Below, piece after piece: positions 25,601 to 36,730 of a stretch of DNA of 64,000 nt. Within the stretch, counting starts at the first letter, position 1. The number at the start of each line of letters is the position of its first letter. The notes under the pieces are model-generated. The model searched no databases, was not told where the DNA came from, and was given only the letters and a program-made list of their open reading frames with translations. The translations under genes were made by a program, and so were the position numbers. Origin of the DNA: Argopecten irradians (taxonomy: Eukaryota; Mollusca; Bivalvia; Pectinida; Pectinidae); assembly GCF_041381155.1 (NCBI RefSeq), contig NC_091141.1:20046828-20110827 (forward strand), read 5' to 3'.

Positions 25601-28600
25601 ATACTATTCTGTGGTAACTCAACAAAGACACCAAACAACACACCCTACCCGGTCACATCATACTGATAACGGACAAACCATTCCTCCAATCCCCTTTATA
25701 CCGAACTTTAGACAGGAGCAGACACTACCACGTGTATCGACTAAGTGACCAGGGCATAGACCTTATTGAGGCGAAGGCCAAAGGTGAGACGGTGACAAAG
25801 GGGGCGATTAGAAAACAACTCAGTAAAAAAGAAAAGGGAAAAAATCATACTATGTCGCATTTTCGAGAGGCGGTCACAATTTTTTTTGCTGATTAACAGA
25901 CGCTTCATAAACTAAGTATCGTTTGCTGACTTTTATAACAGTCTTCAGCATATTGTACTAAGCACTTGACGTGAAGATATTGGCAATACAGATGAGTACA
26001 AGATAGTGTAGGTACAGTTAGGTCAGTAAAGTCTAATTAGATGTAAACGTGTTGACATTAATAATAAAGTGCAGACCAAGGTTATTTTCAGTATAAAGAC
26101 TGTTTAATGTCGTATTTATACAGCGAACAGACGCCTTACCATTATCACATAACTGTTATAGAACCTTCCATTTAATGTTTAACATTAGTGTGTAATTAAA
26201 GGGATATAAAATATCACAAATAAATACAGTGTCTGAATTCTTTACATGCATATAATAGCAATCGTGTTTGATACTATTAATAGAGCGTCATATTGTGTTT
26301 TTAGAAATATACTTGATAGTCTTTAAATGGTTTATATGATATCAGTATACGTTATTTATATTGGCGCCGTATCGATAGCGATTTTCGTCATTACCAGCAC
26401 AGGACAGAAAACAAAAAAGACAGCTTACCTTATGAATAGGAATATTTTCTTTTTGTAAAACTTTTTTTCCACTCTTGTCAACACGTGTCACATACACATC
26501 ACGAAGTTCGTTCTTATTGTTCACCAGTTTTAATGAAAGACTAACAGGCTTGGCACTTTGCATTAGTTCTATCCCCATATTTAGGTTAAACGGCATACTA
26601 ATAGTGAGTCTATCCGGGGGAATGTTGTCGTTGGTTTCTACTATAGCAACGTCTACGGGATCAACTGTTGGTTCTGGCACTTCTGTAAAATAAGGAGTAT
26701 TGAAGTAATTATTAAAACATACTGACAAATGAGTCTGTAATGGCGGTAAATACATTGACGTCGAGTTTCTATGGAAACTACTGGCAATCGTGACGTCATA
26801 TATCATATGAGATTATGAAAATCAATCGCAAATTGTGGGGATTACAGGCCTACAATACGGAATGAAAGAAATGATTTATTACCTTGGAGGGAAAATAAAT
26901 TTCTAATTCGTGCAATTGATGCTGTTGATGGCTGAATTCCTTATCTGTTTTCCTAGATTATTATAGATGACAACAATACAACTAGATCCATAGGAAATGT
27001 ATATTAAATATTTACATAGTATCAAATAGAAACAGTCTGCCTTTTTCTGCCAGGATAGAACGTGCATGTTATAACATTATGTAAATGTTATCGTGTAATA
27101 AACAGTAGCCTTGCTGAAAGGTGCGTGGCCCCGCTATATACATCCATTATACCAGTGATGGCAGGTTATTAGAACAACTCCCTGTTATTTCGCCAATAGG
27201 ATTCATGCATGTGACCTATTTGTGTCTACATTGTTACAATCTCACGGTATTCAACGTTCATAATGGGAATATAAATTATCTTCAACGAGTGTTCATTTCA
27301 TAGGAGAATTTATAAAACAATTCCAAGACGTTTGTATCGGGCAAACAATTTACAAAAAAAAATCGAAGGAAGCGGTTATTTTGTTCCAATGCACTCGAAT
27401 CCTGAGGCAACTTCTTTGTTTCCCGACTTCACATCATTGCTTCTGTCGTGACGTCTTAATTAAGTTCGTGACCACCACATCGTTCCTGGTAATGTAACAC
27501 TACTGTCAAATACAAAACTATCACGCGTGCAAAGTCATTTTATATCAGAAGACCATATATGTGCTCTCACAACTTTAATGCAAATTGTAATTGAGCGATA
27601 TGGTTTGTACCTAGTATTAAAAAGGTATCCGTCACTACACTGATGGAGATGCTCAGTACTTATAGCTGTGGTTTATCATACCGGATAAACGTGTTCCGTG
27701 TTCGATTGCTGGTCGGGGCACCCGACAAAAGCTAAAAAATGTGTAAAAAATGTAAAAACAAAAACAAAAAAACTTTCCAATGTTGAAAATTTTATCCATA
27801 TCCATGAAACTTGGAAATGCATGTTTTATCTAACGACACTCAGGTCTTTCATATACAAGCAAAAAATTTATTTTTTTCTCGGACAAAATTGGCCATCTCA
27901 GATCTAGTATGATTACGAAGCATGAAAGCTGTACATTAAATAGTTAAGAAGTTATGGTCATATGAAATTTATTTTAAGAATTAGCTAGTGGTAATCAGTA
28001 TACATAGTTAGTTCAAATATGAACCATGTGACTTGTTTCGTTTTGTTAATTTGTGGAAATAATTTATAACGATAATAATACGAATTTCCAATCCGAAACG
28101 AAAGTTCCCAATATAGGGGATTTGAAACCAACCTGCAGTTCAATAGAGGAAATGATAGATTGAACACGATTTCTACAGGGAACTAAGTGCATCAATTACT
28201 CTTTATTAATTACTGGAAAGAACCATTGGAACCAGTTGTCTAAGGAATCACTGCTTTGTAAAGGCTTACGTTCTAAGAATGCAATCTATAAGCGTTGTAA
28301 AAATAACAATAAGACACTTTTGATAATGTACCTTCCTTGGGTAGCATTCAAAACATCGACAAGTGGAAATTTCTTTGAAAGGTCTTCCATATAAAACCTT
28401 GAAATCAATAACGAAGCATTTAAAAATATGAAGTATGCGCAGTATTTATTAAACAATAGGTTTATCAAACTCAAATGAAATGTGTCATACATCATTATCG
28501 CCTTTTTAGTTTCAAAAAAAGCTTCGACAACATAACCGGCGATTGCTAATATTAGGATTTTGTGGTATTGTATCAGTCGTGCGTTTTCCTCGAGAGATTT

Positions 28601-31600
28601 AATGATCTATCATTGTTTATCTTTGAAACATCGTCACCTGATGACGTATATAAAACTCTGCGGTGATCAAGCACTCAAACTGTATCCTGTACTCAGATTT
28701 TGTAAGTTTGTTAATCACATTCATCAATACAAACAGTGAAGTGTTCATTCTTTACATGCCAATAACATTTCTCAGGTTCTTGTTCTGTTTATTTTTGGAA
28801 ATAGCAAAGGAATTTGTTTAATTAGGTATTTTATACAGGATCCAACTTTGAGACGAACTATACTGCCGGTGAATGAATATAATTAACATAAAACTCATTT
28901 TGTAAAATTAAGATTTATAGAAGCCCCAACAATATACGTGAAATAGCGTATATTTAAATCCATATCTTATTCATTAGAATGTACGAGCGTGACCTTTATG
29001 TAATTACGAAATGTCCAACGACATGCTGGGCTAATCCGCATGATGTTAACATGTTTCTTTAAGACAACGCAATAAATATGTCTGCAATTATGAAAAATTA
29101 CATTCTTTGATAAATTACAAGAGGCCCATGAGCCTTAACGGTCACCTGAGTTCGAATATAGAATGAAACAAAGACATACAAACACTACATACTGGCCCTT
29201 GAATTCGGTCAGTGATTTTACAGATTTGACTTTTTAATCTATGAAGAGATTTTGCTTCTATCAAACTTGAGAACACAGAAGAAGATTTTTTGAAATTTTA
29301 GTCATTTTGACCCTATTTCGCCCCGCCCCTCTGGTCCCCCAGGGGGTCAGCAAGGACCGACATGGATGTTATAATGCTATATCTCAGACTAATAATTGTA
29401 ATCAAGTATGACTCATTTCCTATGAAAATTGAGCAAATGTTCATAAACGTGTTTTTTCTTGTATAAACTAAAGTAAACTTGACCCCCTCCCCGGGGGGTT
29501 ACCCGATACCCAAGGGTCATATAATTCACATTTTTTTATAAAACACCTTAAGACCTTTCCATCTCTGAAAAGTATTTGATTCTACTATTTCCAAAATTTT
29601 AGAAGAAGATTTTTTAAGTTTTAACCTTATTGGCCCCATTTTAGCCCCGCCCCTCTGCCCCCAAGGGGTCGGCCAGGACCAATATGGATACAATGTATGA
29701 TGTTAAAATACTATCTCAGGCTAATAATTCTAACCAAGTTTAACTCATTTCCTATGAAAATTGAGCAAAAATGCTCATGAATGTGTTTTCCCCATATAAA
29801 CTATAGTAAAATTCACCCCCTCCCCATGGGGAAACGTGAGACCCCAGGGTCATATAATTCACAATTTTTCTAAAGGACCTTTAGACCTTTCCATCTATTT
29901 AAAGTACTTGATTTTACCATTTTCAGAATTTCAGAAGAAGATTTTTGAAGTTTTAGCCTATTTGACCCTGCCCCTAACGCCCCTAGGGTCTTTCATGAAA
30001 AATCTGTTACTAGGATTCAATGGTCATCTCATACTGATAATTCTGAAAAACATTTGATTCCATTCCTATAAAAAAATGCCAAAATAAAGTTAAAAATGTG
30101 TTTTCTCTATATAACCTATTGTAAACTTAACCCCCTCCCCAAGGGGTAGCGAGAGACCCCAGGTTCATATAATTCACTATTTTGACCTTTAGACCTTCCT
30201 ATCTATGAAGAGTATTTGATTCTTCCACATCCGTAAGGGGAGAAGAAGATTTTTGCAATTTTAGTCAAATTTACCCAATTTGGTCCCTCCCACAGCCCTC
30301 TGGGGGAACCATATAATTCGCCGTATGCCTTAGAAGGTTTTTGCACAATTTCATTGAATTTGCTTCAGCAGTTTTGGAGAAGAAGTCGAAAATGTAAATT
30401 GTTTACTTGTTTACGGACACACGACGCACGACGGACAAAAGGCGATTAGAATAGGTCACTTGAGACTTCATCTCAGGTGACCTATAAACACAAAAAAACA
30501 TGAACTAAGCTAACATATAATGTCGATTGTAAATGTTTTAGGATATTGTTCCCCCTATTGTTTGTTGTTATGTTTACAACAGTAAATTAGAGATCAAAAT
30601 CATCAGCCTATATTATTGTTAAAAGCTTTTGATCTCGTATTAAACATGTATAAATGAAAATGATAAAATCATTTATAAAATATTATTTTCGTGCATAAAA
30701 GATGTATTTAATGGTCCAGATATTTTCCTGTCCCGACATTGTGTATGCATTAATTAAGATTTAAATTACAAAATTGCCATGCGCTAAAACAACTTAACTT
30801 ATACTGACTTGCAGGTAGGACTTTAGAATTTTTTCCTGCTGCTCCCGTTGTATGATCATAAATGATAACTTAATTTGGAAAACTATCCTTTGGCTTCTTC
30901 TTCACATCATTCCTTATACCGCTTCATTTGACCACTCGGCCCTGCGAGGGGTAGAGTGACTGACAACTCGGCCCTGCGAGGGGTAGAGTGACTGACAACT
31001 CGGTCCTGCGAGGGGTAGTGTGACTGACCACTCGGCCCTGCAAGGGGTAGACTGACTGACCACTCGGACCTGCAAGGGGTAGACTGACTGACAACTCGGC
31101 CCCGTGAGGGGTAGACAACTCGGCCATGTGAGGAGTAGAGTGACTGGCCACTAGGCTCTGTGAAGGTTAGAGTGACTGACAACTCGGCCATGTGAGGGGT
31201 AGAATAACTGATTTGCCCCTTTTGTGGTTTTCTTTATATATATGTCCTACTAACAGCCAGGGCATGTTTTGAGCGACATGCTTCAGAGATATACACTTAA
31301 AGTAGAGCTATAGAAAAGGTAATATTTCTGCTCTTACAAGGAAACACAACACGGATTTCCAAAACATCTGAAGCTTTTGAGCGACATGCTTCAGAGATAT
31401 ACACTTAAAGTAGCGCTATAGAAAAGGTAATATTTCTGCTCTTACAAGGAAACACAACACGAATTTACCGCAGTCTCCAAAATATACAGACATGTTGCAT
31501 ATATGTGAGATCGTACTTAAATGATCTTAACAGATAATCAATCAACCATTCTAGGCTATCAATTACATTTTCGCTAGGCTAAAAGATATATACATTGTAT

Positions 31601-34600
31601 TGCATCTTTCATATAAACTATACTCTGTGTCTGCATTTTATGTTAATGGCATAATTTTCTTTTTCTATCATCATTATAGTGTGGTTAGTTTGTGATTCAA
31701 ATGTGACGACTGAGGAAATCTATCATACTATAAAACGTAACGATGACTCTTCAATATTGTACACGATTCAATCAATAAACTCATACTGCCTTAATCGATA
31801 AAAATAACATTGAACAATGGTTATTTTGATTATTAATGATTACCTTATGTCTTAATTAGATTCAATAAAACCTCATGGGATATAAATGAGATAATAGTGC
31901 AATTATAATAACTGTCGATCAATTTTAAATCAGGACTGTTTGGGACGCTTATGCCTTGAATTGGTTTAGTTTATTATATCTAAGTATTTACGTCCTATAA
32001 CCGATCAGGGTCATTTAAGGGCGGCATCCGGTGTATGCGGTGTCCTGTATGTGGAGTGCGAGGTGCATGAGGGAGATTATGGTACAATAATGTTGTCTTC
32101 TTGAATAGTGGAACTGTCACGGCTTTATAAATGACCCCAATATAAAATACGCAATATAGTTGAGGAAGAGTTACCTCGATTATTTTCTTTTCGTCCCTAT
32201 CATTTGATACCAAGTTATGGTCAAAATAGGGCTCAACTTTCCCAAGCAACAGAACAAACAAGGGGTAATTTTGACTCTAAAGCCAAAGATGGTGCGGGTT
32301 CTAGAGATATGCTAGGAAAGAAGTAATTAATAGCTGAAAAGGATTAATCTCATACTCTATCGCCATTTTTAATCAATTGTGTCAATGCATTTTGTTTGAA
32401 AAGATGTTGGATAACAAATAAAATAATTAATAACATTGGATAACTTTATGGGTGCATTTTAGCAGATTGCCAGTTTCTTTAACGTTTGTTAAAGATAATG
32501 TCATGTATGACATTAAGGATTACAGAATACTAGAACTAGGGGTTCTAACTTTCATTTTAGATAGTTTTAACATTAGTTTCCGTACGATGGATATAGGCAG
32601 TTCAGTAGTTTTTGTTTGAGTGATTAATTTACGTTCTATTAACAGTCAGTGTCATGTAAAGACGGCCTCCCATATATGCGACATGTTTTTTATAGTGTGT
32701 ATGTGTTCGAGGTGCGTGTTTTGGGAAACTGAGGTATATTCGTGTTGTGCCTTCTTGTATAGTAGAACCGTTGTCCTTTTTTATTGTGGTATATCAAGCA
32801 ACATATCCCAACCGGTCACATTATACTGACAACGGGCTAACCAGTCGTCTAACTCCCGTAATGCTGAGCGCTAAGCCGGAGCAAAAACTACCACTTTTAT
32901 AGACTTTTGGTGTGTCTCGGCTAGGGGACAGAACCCAGAGCCTTCCTCACAGCGGCGAGCGCTCAACCATAGGCCAAAAGTGAGGTGGTGTCAAGGGAGA
33001 CGTTAGGAAGAATAAAGTAATTTAAGAAGAAAGAAAATTTTAACATCCTAAATTTAGTCGCCTTATACGATCATGCAATAGGGCAGCAGGTATAATTCTT
33101 AAACACAAGACCATCAACTGTTTCGTTATAAAGAATTGCGAATTTTTTTTCCGACTTCTTTTTTCTTATATACATTATCAGGAACATGATGAAGTAAATG
33201 ATATCTTTATTTTAAAACGTGGCTATGATTCAATATATTGTTATAGCTTGAGGTTTAGTCGTTGCAAAGTCTACTTTTATCACTTACTACTATGGAATTG
33301 TTACCTTTTGCTGTGGAATAGTTTGTGAACTATTTCATAGGGAAAGTTAACTATTTCGCAGTTGAAGGTAAATGTGGAGACTGTGAACATTTTAGTCAGA
33401 AATACATCCATACACCCAGGTACTTGTCAACGTTGTTGTGATGTATTTGTAAACTTAATTTCATAATATCGACATATACAATTTTATTAGTTCATTTCAA
33501 AATAAATGTTCTCATTTCTTTCACAGCCACTGTATCTATAACCGAAAAAAGAATTCCAGTTAACAAATCTAGAAGAGAGAAGATTACGATTAAATTCCAT
33601 GAGACAAATGCTAAATGTTTTGCCAAAATGAAATTACAGATGCTTGGCATGATTTTTTCATTTTTCGTTATCCAAAACACTTCCTATTCCATAAAAATGG
33701 CATCTATCCAACAAATTAACATCGCAACATCTTTCATGAAGATAATAATTCCCAAGGAATACTTTCAAAACCACACTTTTGCCACGCAATTTCACTTTTT
33801 TGTGTATATGTACCAGTAGTATTATGATCCAAAATATTGGGGAATATTGTTTTTTTTTTCAATTTTGATTAGCTTCCTCTAAGACCTGTGATGCACGGGG
33901 AAAGTTTTTTTTGTACAAATCACTCCAAATTTATTTCCAAAAATCATCACTACTGTGTTCAAATCTGCATACAGAGCTACATATGTATGGTCCTCCATGT
34001 TGAACAGTGAAAACTAAACTGAGTTAATGTTTCAGTACATGTATTAGTTGATTAAACAATATCTTAATTAAACAAATTGGTATGAAACAAAATAATATTA
34101 TTATTACTATTAATATGGCAAGTATCATACTCTTATGGAATATATAAGTTTGGGAATAAATTTTATATTGATATTTTAATATAATGTAATTGTGCAAGGG
34201 AGATAATTCATTAATAGATATGAATAATATTATAGTAGTAAGATAGTAATTAGTTATGTAATATAACAGACTAGTGCGCCACTAAAAAACTTTTTGAAGT
34301 TTTCTCAGTTTTAATGGGTACATCATCTAGTGATTCTGCCTGTGTCTGGGACTCAACCGTCTAAATATATAATAGTTGATCGGGCTTAACGTTCTATTAA
34401 CTGTTAATTTCATATTCCTGAATTGTACGTACATTGTATGCTTTCATCAAGATGAGGTTTATCGCTTACCCATACAAGGTCACCTCGATCCATAGTTTGA
34501 CCTTTCACCTACATTTCAATAAACGTGTCAGGGCGTTATTTCCTTCAATGTAAGATATACGAATTTAGAATAATACTAATTATATGGGTTAACTAACGGT

Positions 34601-36085
34601 ATACCGAGTTATATTTGAGTTGAATTAAAAAGTCATATCAATTATGTAATAACGCCATAAGGTTATACAATTACATCAGGCATGGCAAAGACAGACCCTT
34701 GTTACATACGGTGGGGACTGCCATATACCTTACTGTGTTGTTATGTTTTATTCTGCTAAATTTACAATTTATTGAAAATGTGGCTGTATAGTGATGTCCA
34801 GTAATGTTACATCTCAACATTTATGTCATAAAGGTCTTAAGATCTAATGTGGGTTACATATAAAATGTCGGCTATATTGTGGAGTACGATAGCTTTGAAA
34901 CACGCTCACCTCCTTAAGTGAGGTCATACATGACTTTGGTTATACCTTAACATGACACCCACGAAACATTTCTACATTATCTTATGAAGTGAGGTTTTAT
35001 AAAACGGTTTAAAATAAATGACATGTTACAAGGGCTTTTTGTTTTATATTACGACGCCCACATCATTAAATTAATCCCAGATATACACATCTGACAGGGA
35101 AAGCATATACCTGTTTGATATTATAATATGATTTCTGTTATAATGTCGGTTGCAGAAAATGACGATAATAATTTTTAGATTATTAGTGTGAAGATTGACT
35201 TTTTAGAGATACACCAACTTTGGATTGTGTTAACTTAAAATGGCGACAGCCCCTACAGAATATAAAATGCTTAAAATTCGACTGGAATTTTGACATATAT
35301 TTGACAATGCTTTTATCTGTCTGTAGTGTCTGTATTTAGAATCTCCATGGTTAGACAGTACAACACAGTGATAGTACGCCGTGCTGCGTTATAGGTCGAT
35401 GTCATATTCATGATGACATACAATTGTCATACGGCGTCATAATACCAATTAATAAAATTAATGACATGATCTGTAAGGTTTAAGAATGTATAAATGCGTT
35501 CAATGTAATTGGTATCATTTTAATATAAAATTCAAATCTTATGTTGTATCAAGTAATACTGTGATTTTTTTTAGAAAGTTATTGAGTGGAAATGTACAGT
35601 AAAAGGTCAGCTTTACATAATATATTATTAGGTTTTTAATTTAACTAACATAACTGTCAGATGTGAGTTATCAATGATAGTGTCTAGGTGGGGATACATC
35701 ATCCAATGCCTTATCTTACTTCTTCATGATCTTCTTCAGATTGTTCATAGTAAATTGATAGTTATACGCAGCATACGTTTAAAATACGGTATTGAAGGTT
35801 TTTAAAATAATGTATTTTGAGAGAGGCAATGTTTTGTTGGTAGATTTGGTAGAGTTTTTCCGAGCCTGTTACTATGCATACAATATACGTCTAAACAGTA
35901 GTTTACCTGGAGAAGACATTAATTACCGTTGCCTGGCGGTACACCGGAAGGCTTGTCATTTGTCACTATACCATGTATGACAGGCATACAAAAAGAAACA
36001 AATATTACTTACCTGTATTTAGAATCTGGCATTGTGTTACAAGCGTATGTAAAACTATGGTCAGTGTTGTTAAAATGATCCTCAT
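8217..36085 (-). CDS. Secreted ADAM/mig-17-like zinc metalloprotease, 19 coding exons, 1,032 aa
   Basis: Predicted secreted M12B (reprolysin/ADAM-type) protease acting on extracellular-matrix proteins. Exons, 5' to 3' on the minus strand: 36085-36013, 26682-26429, 25171-25082, 22104-21930, 21364-21148, 18043-17947, 17694-17623, 17100-16949, 15968-15925, 15622-15517, 14968-14795, 14564-14420, 12532-12413, 11590-11539, 10638-10483, 10307-10179, 9816-9289, 9083-8970, 8617-8217. They total 3,099 nt with matching phases and GT-AG introns throughout. Order: signal peptide (1-20), prodomain (21-209), catalytic domain (about 254-470) with HELAHSLGASHD at 422-433 and Met-turn M450, Cys-rich region (486-590), six PLAC-like modules (591-about 925), Arg-rich tail. 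No thrombospondin repeat is seen, so ADAM/mig-17-like fits better than ADAMTS. The start is chosen because it opens a hydrophobic signal peptide ending at a GTAAGT donor. Exon joins are read by eye, without transcript support. Confidence 0.9.
11539..14564 (-). CDS. Protease exons 12-14: Cys-rich region after the catalytic domain
   Basis: Exons 14564-14420, 12532-12413 and 11590-11539 encode about residues 485-591. They read MLGQKYNPNEQC in exon 12, ICTSMACK and GTSCGDKR in exon 13, and WCIDGVCTTSQFAPG in exon 14. This matches the ADAM-type Cys-rich pattern (xQC ... ICxxMxC ... GTxCGxxxWCxxGxC) that follows the protease domain. Exon 12 ends LNLGYPSYYAW at a GTAGGT donor, and those last 34 coding bases are the first unit of the 66-bp intron-12 minisatellite. 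From memory, family members usually have a Cys near this position; none is seen here. Confidence 0.85.
11876..12230 (+). mobile_element. TTAA-flanked MITE copy in intron 13
   Basis: Begins TTAA|AGATGGACGCTGACG and ends 'ctctgtcggcagtagagcat' followed by TTAA. The inside matches the other copies ('aggagcag', 'acaccattaccgcca'). A short plus-strand open frame at 11882-12115 is contained in it and is not a gene. Confidence 0.7.
12222..12310 (+). repeat. Dispersed SINE-like repeat, head fragment
   Basis: 'ctattaacagccagggtctt' and 'aaggtcggcctcccatgtat' directly abut the end of a TTAA-flanked MITE copy (11876-12230) in intron 13 of the protease gene. Confidence 0.75.
12930..14455 (-). repeat. 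66-bp minisatellite, 23 copies, made from exon 12 3' end plus splice donor
   Basis: Units recur every 66 bp from about 12930 to 14455, filling most of intron 12. On the minus strand a unit reads CTTAAATCTAGG, TATCCTTCGTACTACGC, TTGG|GTAGGT, TTTACTTCAG, TCCACATTATTTTACTA. The outermost unit is the end of exon 12 (14420-14453). A six-unit block is duplicated within the array (see findings). Because 66 is a multiple of 3, several frames stay open and give spurious repeat proteins. Confidence 0.92.
14795..18043 (-). CDS. Protease exons 6-11: M12B catalytic core
   Basis: Exons 18043-17947, 17694-17623, 17100-16949, 15968-15925, 15622-15517 and 14968-14795 encode residues 270-485. Visible family marks: the HDHVMLFTQYDLY strand spanning exons 8 and 9; GGFDNILTATHELAH in exon 10; completion of the zinc site HELAHSLGASHD across the exon 10/11 junction, with ligands H422, H426, H432 and catalytic E423; and the Met-turn GFIMTAV (M450) in exon 11. 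All active-site residues are present, so an active enzyme is predicted. The end of exon 8 (16949-16980) is also the first unit of the intron-8 minisatellite. Confidence 0.93.
16076..16980 (-). repeat. 41-bp minisatellite, about 22 copies, made from exon 8 3' end plus splice donor
   Basis: Tandem units of about 38-43 bp fill the 5' part of intron 8. Read on the minus strand each unit carries a CCACACGACC...CTTTTCACACA block and GTAAGT or GTTAGT. The unit nearest the exon is the real end of exon 8 (16980-16949) and its donor. The coding half of the unit encodes the conserved HDHVMLFT strand of M12B proteases, so the exon is the likely source and the intronic copies the product. Confidence 0.9.
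17315..17470 (+). repeat. Dispersed SINE-like repeat, tail fragment
   Basis: 'gtgctaagcaggaacaacac' to 'aggcgttaggaagaataaag' in intron 7 of the protease gene. It is antisense to the gene. Confidence 0.7.
18480..19590 (-). repeat. 84-bp minisatellite in intron 5 of the protease gene, about 10-11 copies
   Basis: Units of 84 bp recur from about 18751 to 19590, with diverged copies from 18480 and an interruption at about 18606-18750. On the minus strand each unit holds TAGTAGGTAAGTC and CGGGTAAGA, both donor-like, and an AATAAA. It shares the segment around 'cctactatatat...ttataatctt' with the neighbouring 86-bp array, so the two arrays have a common root. Confidence 0.88.
19621..19719. repeat. 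Hairpin element between the two intron-5 arrays
   Basis: 'tattatggccctttcc' at 19621 pairs with 'ggaaagggccataata' ending at 19719. Unique-looking DNA follows to about 19910, with further 'ctatactttagtatag' palindromes. It separates the 84-bp and 86-bp minisatellites and looks like an insertion into them. Confidence 0.75.
20000..21085 (-). repeat. 86-bp minisatellite in intron 5, about 12 copies, next to exon 5
   Basis: Near-identical 86-bp units (plus-strand landmarks cttgcctaca, tatttcaataatcccttta, ttacctactatatatatt) end about 60 bp from the exon 5 donor. The minus-strand unit contains GATTATAATATATAT followed by AGTAGGTAA. The same 15 bases precede the true exon 5 end (CGGAG|GTGAG), which suggests the same exon-edge origin as the other arrays. 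Confidence 0.9.
21148..26682 (-). CDS. Protease exons 2-5: prodomain, basic cleavage site, start of catalytic domain
   Basis: Exons 26682-26429, 25171-25082, 22104-21930 and 21364-21148 encode residues 25-270. The first three form a reprolysin-like prodomain, including NVAFYQDTTTGAACKVTC in exon 3. Exon 5 carries a dibasic-rich stretch QKKRKRNKGD (about 204-213), a likely proprotein-convertase site. It then runs into LLLVIDYNIYRR (259-270), the first beta-strand of an M12B catalytic domain. Phases are 0 after exons 2 and 3, 1 after exon 4 and 2 after exon 5. Exon 5 was recognised by this strand motif and by its phase, which alone allows exon 4 to join exon 6 at FYDATS. Confidence 0.85.
21717..21775. 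repeat. Hairpin with G-run centre
   Basis: 'atttatttattt' plus a T-run on the left pairs with an A-run plus 'aataaataaat' on the right, around 11 G and 'ccc'. It is in intron 4; a homopolymer sequencing artefact is possible. Confidence 0.7.
22284..22473. repeat. Imperfect hairpin, arms about 90 bp
   Basis: 'gtctaaattaatattacaga' pairs with 'tctgtaatattaatttagac', and 'agagtact' with 'agtactct' near the centre. It is in intron 3 of the protease gene; MITE-like. Confidence 0.8.
22474..25081. other. Intron 3 of the protease gene, remaining part
   Basis: AT-rich sequence without recognisable exons. A diverged piece of the dispersed repeat head may lie at 24455-24640 ('gtcctattaactgggttttg', 'gtgtgtgaagttcgcgcgtg'). 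Confidence 0.5.
25260..25860 (+). repeat. Dispersed SINE-like repeat, diverged copy
   Basis: Head 'caattaacaggtagggtcat' and later 'acaccaaacaacacacccta', 'acaggagcagacactaccac' and 'aaggccaaaggtgagacggt' keep the family order. A short plus-strand open frame (25467-25748) lies wholly inside and is repeat-derived. Confidence 0.65.
28647..28706 (+). promoter_or_regulatory. Orphan TATA promoter with 5' splice donor
   Basis: The plus strand reads TATATAAAA at 28647-28655, preceded by a TGACGTA motif. A plain sequence follows, then a consensus donor GTAAGT at 28702-28707. Spacing fits a TATA-driven start near 28675-28680 and a short non-coding first exon. No plus-strand coding exon was recognised in the next 7 kb. 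The site lies inside intron 1 of the protease gene, on the opposite strand. Confidence 0.3.
29117..30485. repeat. Dispersed element with inverted ends and four internal about 330-bp units
   Basis: Begins 'gaggcccatgagccttaacg' + 'gtcacctgag' and ends 'catctcaggtgacctat', giving an inverted GGTCACCTGAG/CTCAGGTGACC pair. The inside is a series of diverged units, each with a C-rich box ('gaccccctccccggggggtt'), 'gtcatataattcac' and 'gaagaagatttttt'. No coding capacity. It lies in intron 1 of the protease gene. Confidence 0.75.
30925..31205 (-). repeat. 32-bp minisatellite in intron 1, about 8 copies
   Basis: Units with plus-strand landmarks ctcggccctgcgaggggtag and agtgactgaca recur about every 32 bp, with one short unit near 31110-31130. 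Two minus-strand open frames over it (94 and 75 codons) are made of repeat-encoded peptides and have no recognisable domain. Confidence 0.85.
31266..31470. repeat. Tandem duplication, about 100 bp, offset 108 bp
   Basis: A segment with 'gagcgacatgcttcagagat' and 'aaaaggtaatatttctgctc' occurs at 31271 and again at 31379, nearly identical. It lies in intron 1, just past the 32-bp minisatellite. Confidence 0.9.
32620..33105 (+). repeat. Dispersed SINE-like repeat, nearly full copy
   Basis: The same landmarks in the same order as the copy at 62815: 'gacggcctcccatatatgcg', 'gctgagcgctaagccggagc', 'tggtgtgtctcggctagggg', 'cgatcatgcaatagggcagc'. It lies in intron 1 of the protease gene, antisense to it. 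Confidence 0.85.
36013..36085 (-). CDS. Protease exon 1: start codon and signal peptide
   Basis: 24 codons plus one base. The peptide starts MRIILTTLTIVLHTLVTQC, a short basic start followed by a hydrophobic core, as expected for a signal peptide. The exon ends ACAG|GTAAGT in phase 1 and joins exon 2 at 26682 to make a Glu codon. No clear TATA box or promoter could be assigned upstream. Intron 1, 9.3 kb, is the longest in the gene, so an extra small exon inside it cannot be excluded, although the direct join keeps frame. Confidence 0.78.
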
Positions 36086-36730
36086 TCTCTGTTCGGAATC
36101 ACCACTAAATCAGTATAATCCAATGTCGGTCGTTATATTCGGATTAATACCAGGTGACGTTAGGCGCTTGTTAGCGTGCAAGGTACGTGGGGGATTTCCC
36201 GGTGATGTTAAAGATCGTAAGCGAGGCGTGATAAACATATTTATTCATGTGTATATGACACTGTGATTCTGAGTGTTACCTTAATTTACCATTGTCTACC
36301 GACGTAATTGCTTGCTGATTGGACAGTTCATCCATAACGTCAGTTACGTCAACCTACTAATACAGCTATTTATATCATACAAAAAATATATATTATATAC
36401 ACACAATATTTTTCAAGTTATTCGTTTTCATAAAATCCGTAAAATTGTTTTAAATACACTTTTAAAAAATATGTAAGTAATTACATAATTACTCGAAAAT
36501 CTATAAAATATTATATAAAATCATTTAAATTAATTACATACCATGTCTAGAAAATGTTTCAAATTACACAACAATTATATCAATCATATGCATAATTACA
36601 TATATTTACAAAAGGCACATAATTAGTAACGTTATCGGCATTTTTAATGCTTAGATATATCATCAATCCAAGTTAAACATTTACTAAAAAAGACAGTGCA
36701 TGAAATTATTTTTACCTTAATATGCTACCT

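Larger units (their letters stand above)
26683..36012. other. Intron 1 of the protease gene (9.3 kb)
   Basis: Holds the orphan TATA promoter (28.65 kb), the element at 29.1-30.5 kb, a reverse piece of the dispersed-repeat tail (30805-30860), the 32-bp minisatellite, a 108-bp tandem duplication, a repeat head fragment near 31990-32060 and the full repeat copy at 32.6 kb. The rest, including 33.1-36.0 kb, shows nothing recognisable. Confidence 0.6.

Noticed and set aside
27690..27725. tRNA-like stretch 'gtgttcgattgctggtcggg'
   Set aside because: Resembles a T-arm, but no matching acceptor stem or D-arm upstream could be found.
30907..31191. 94- and 75-codon minus-strand open frames
   Set aside because: Encoded by the 32-bp minisatellite; frame shifts every unit and there is no domain.
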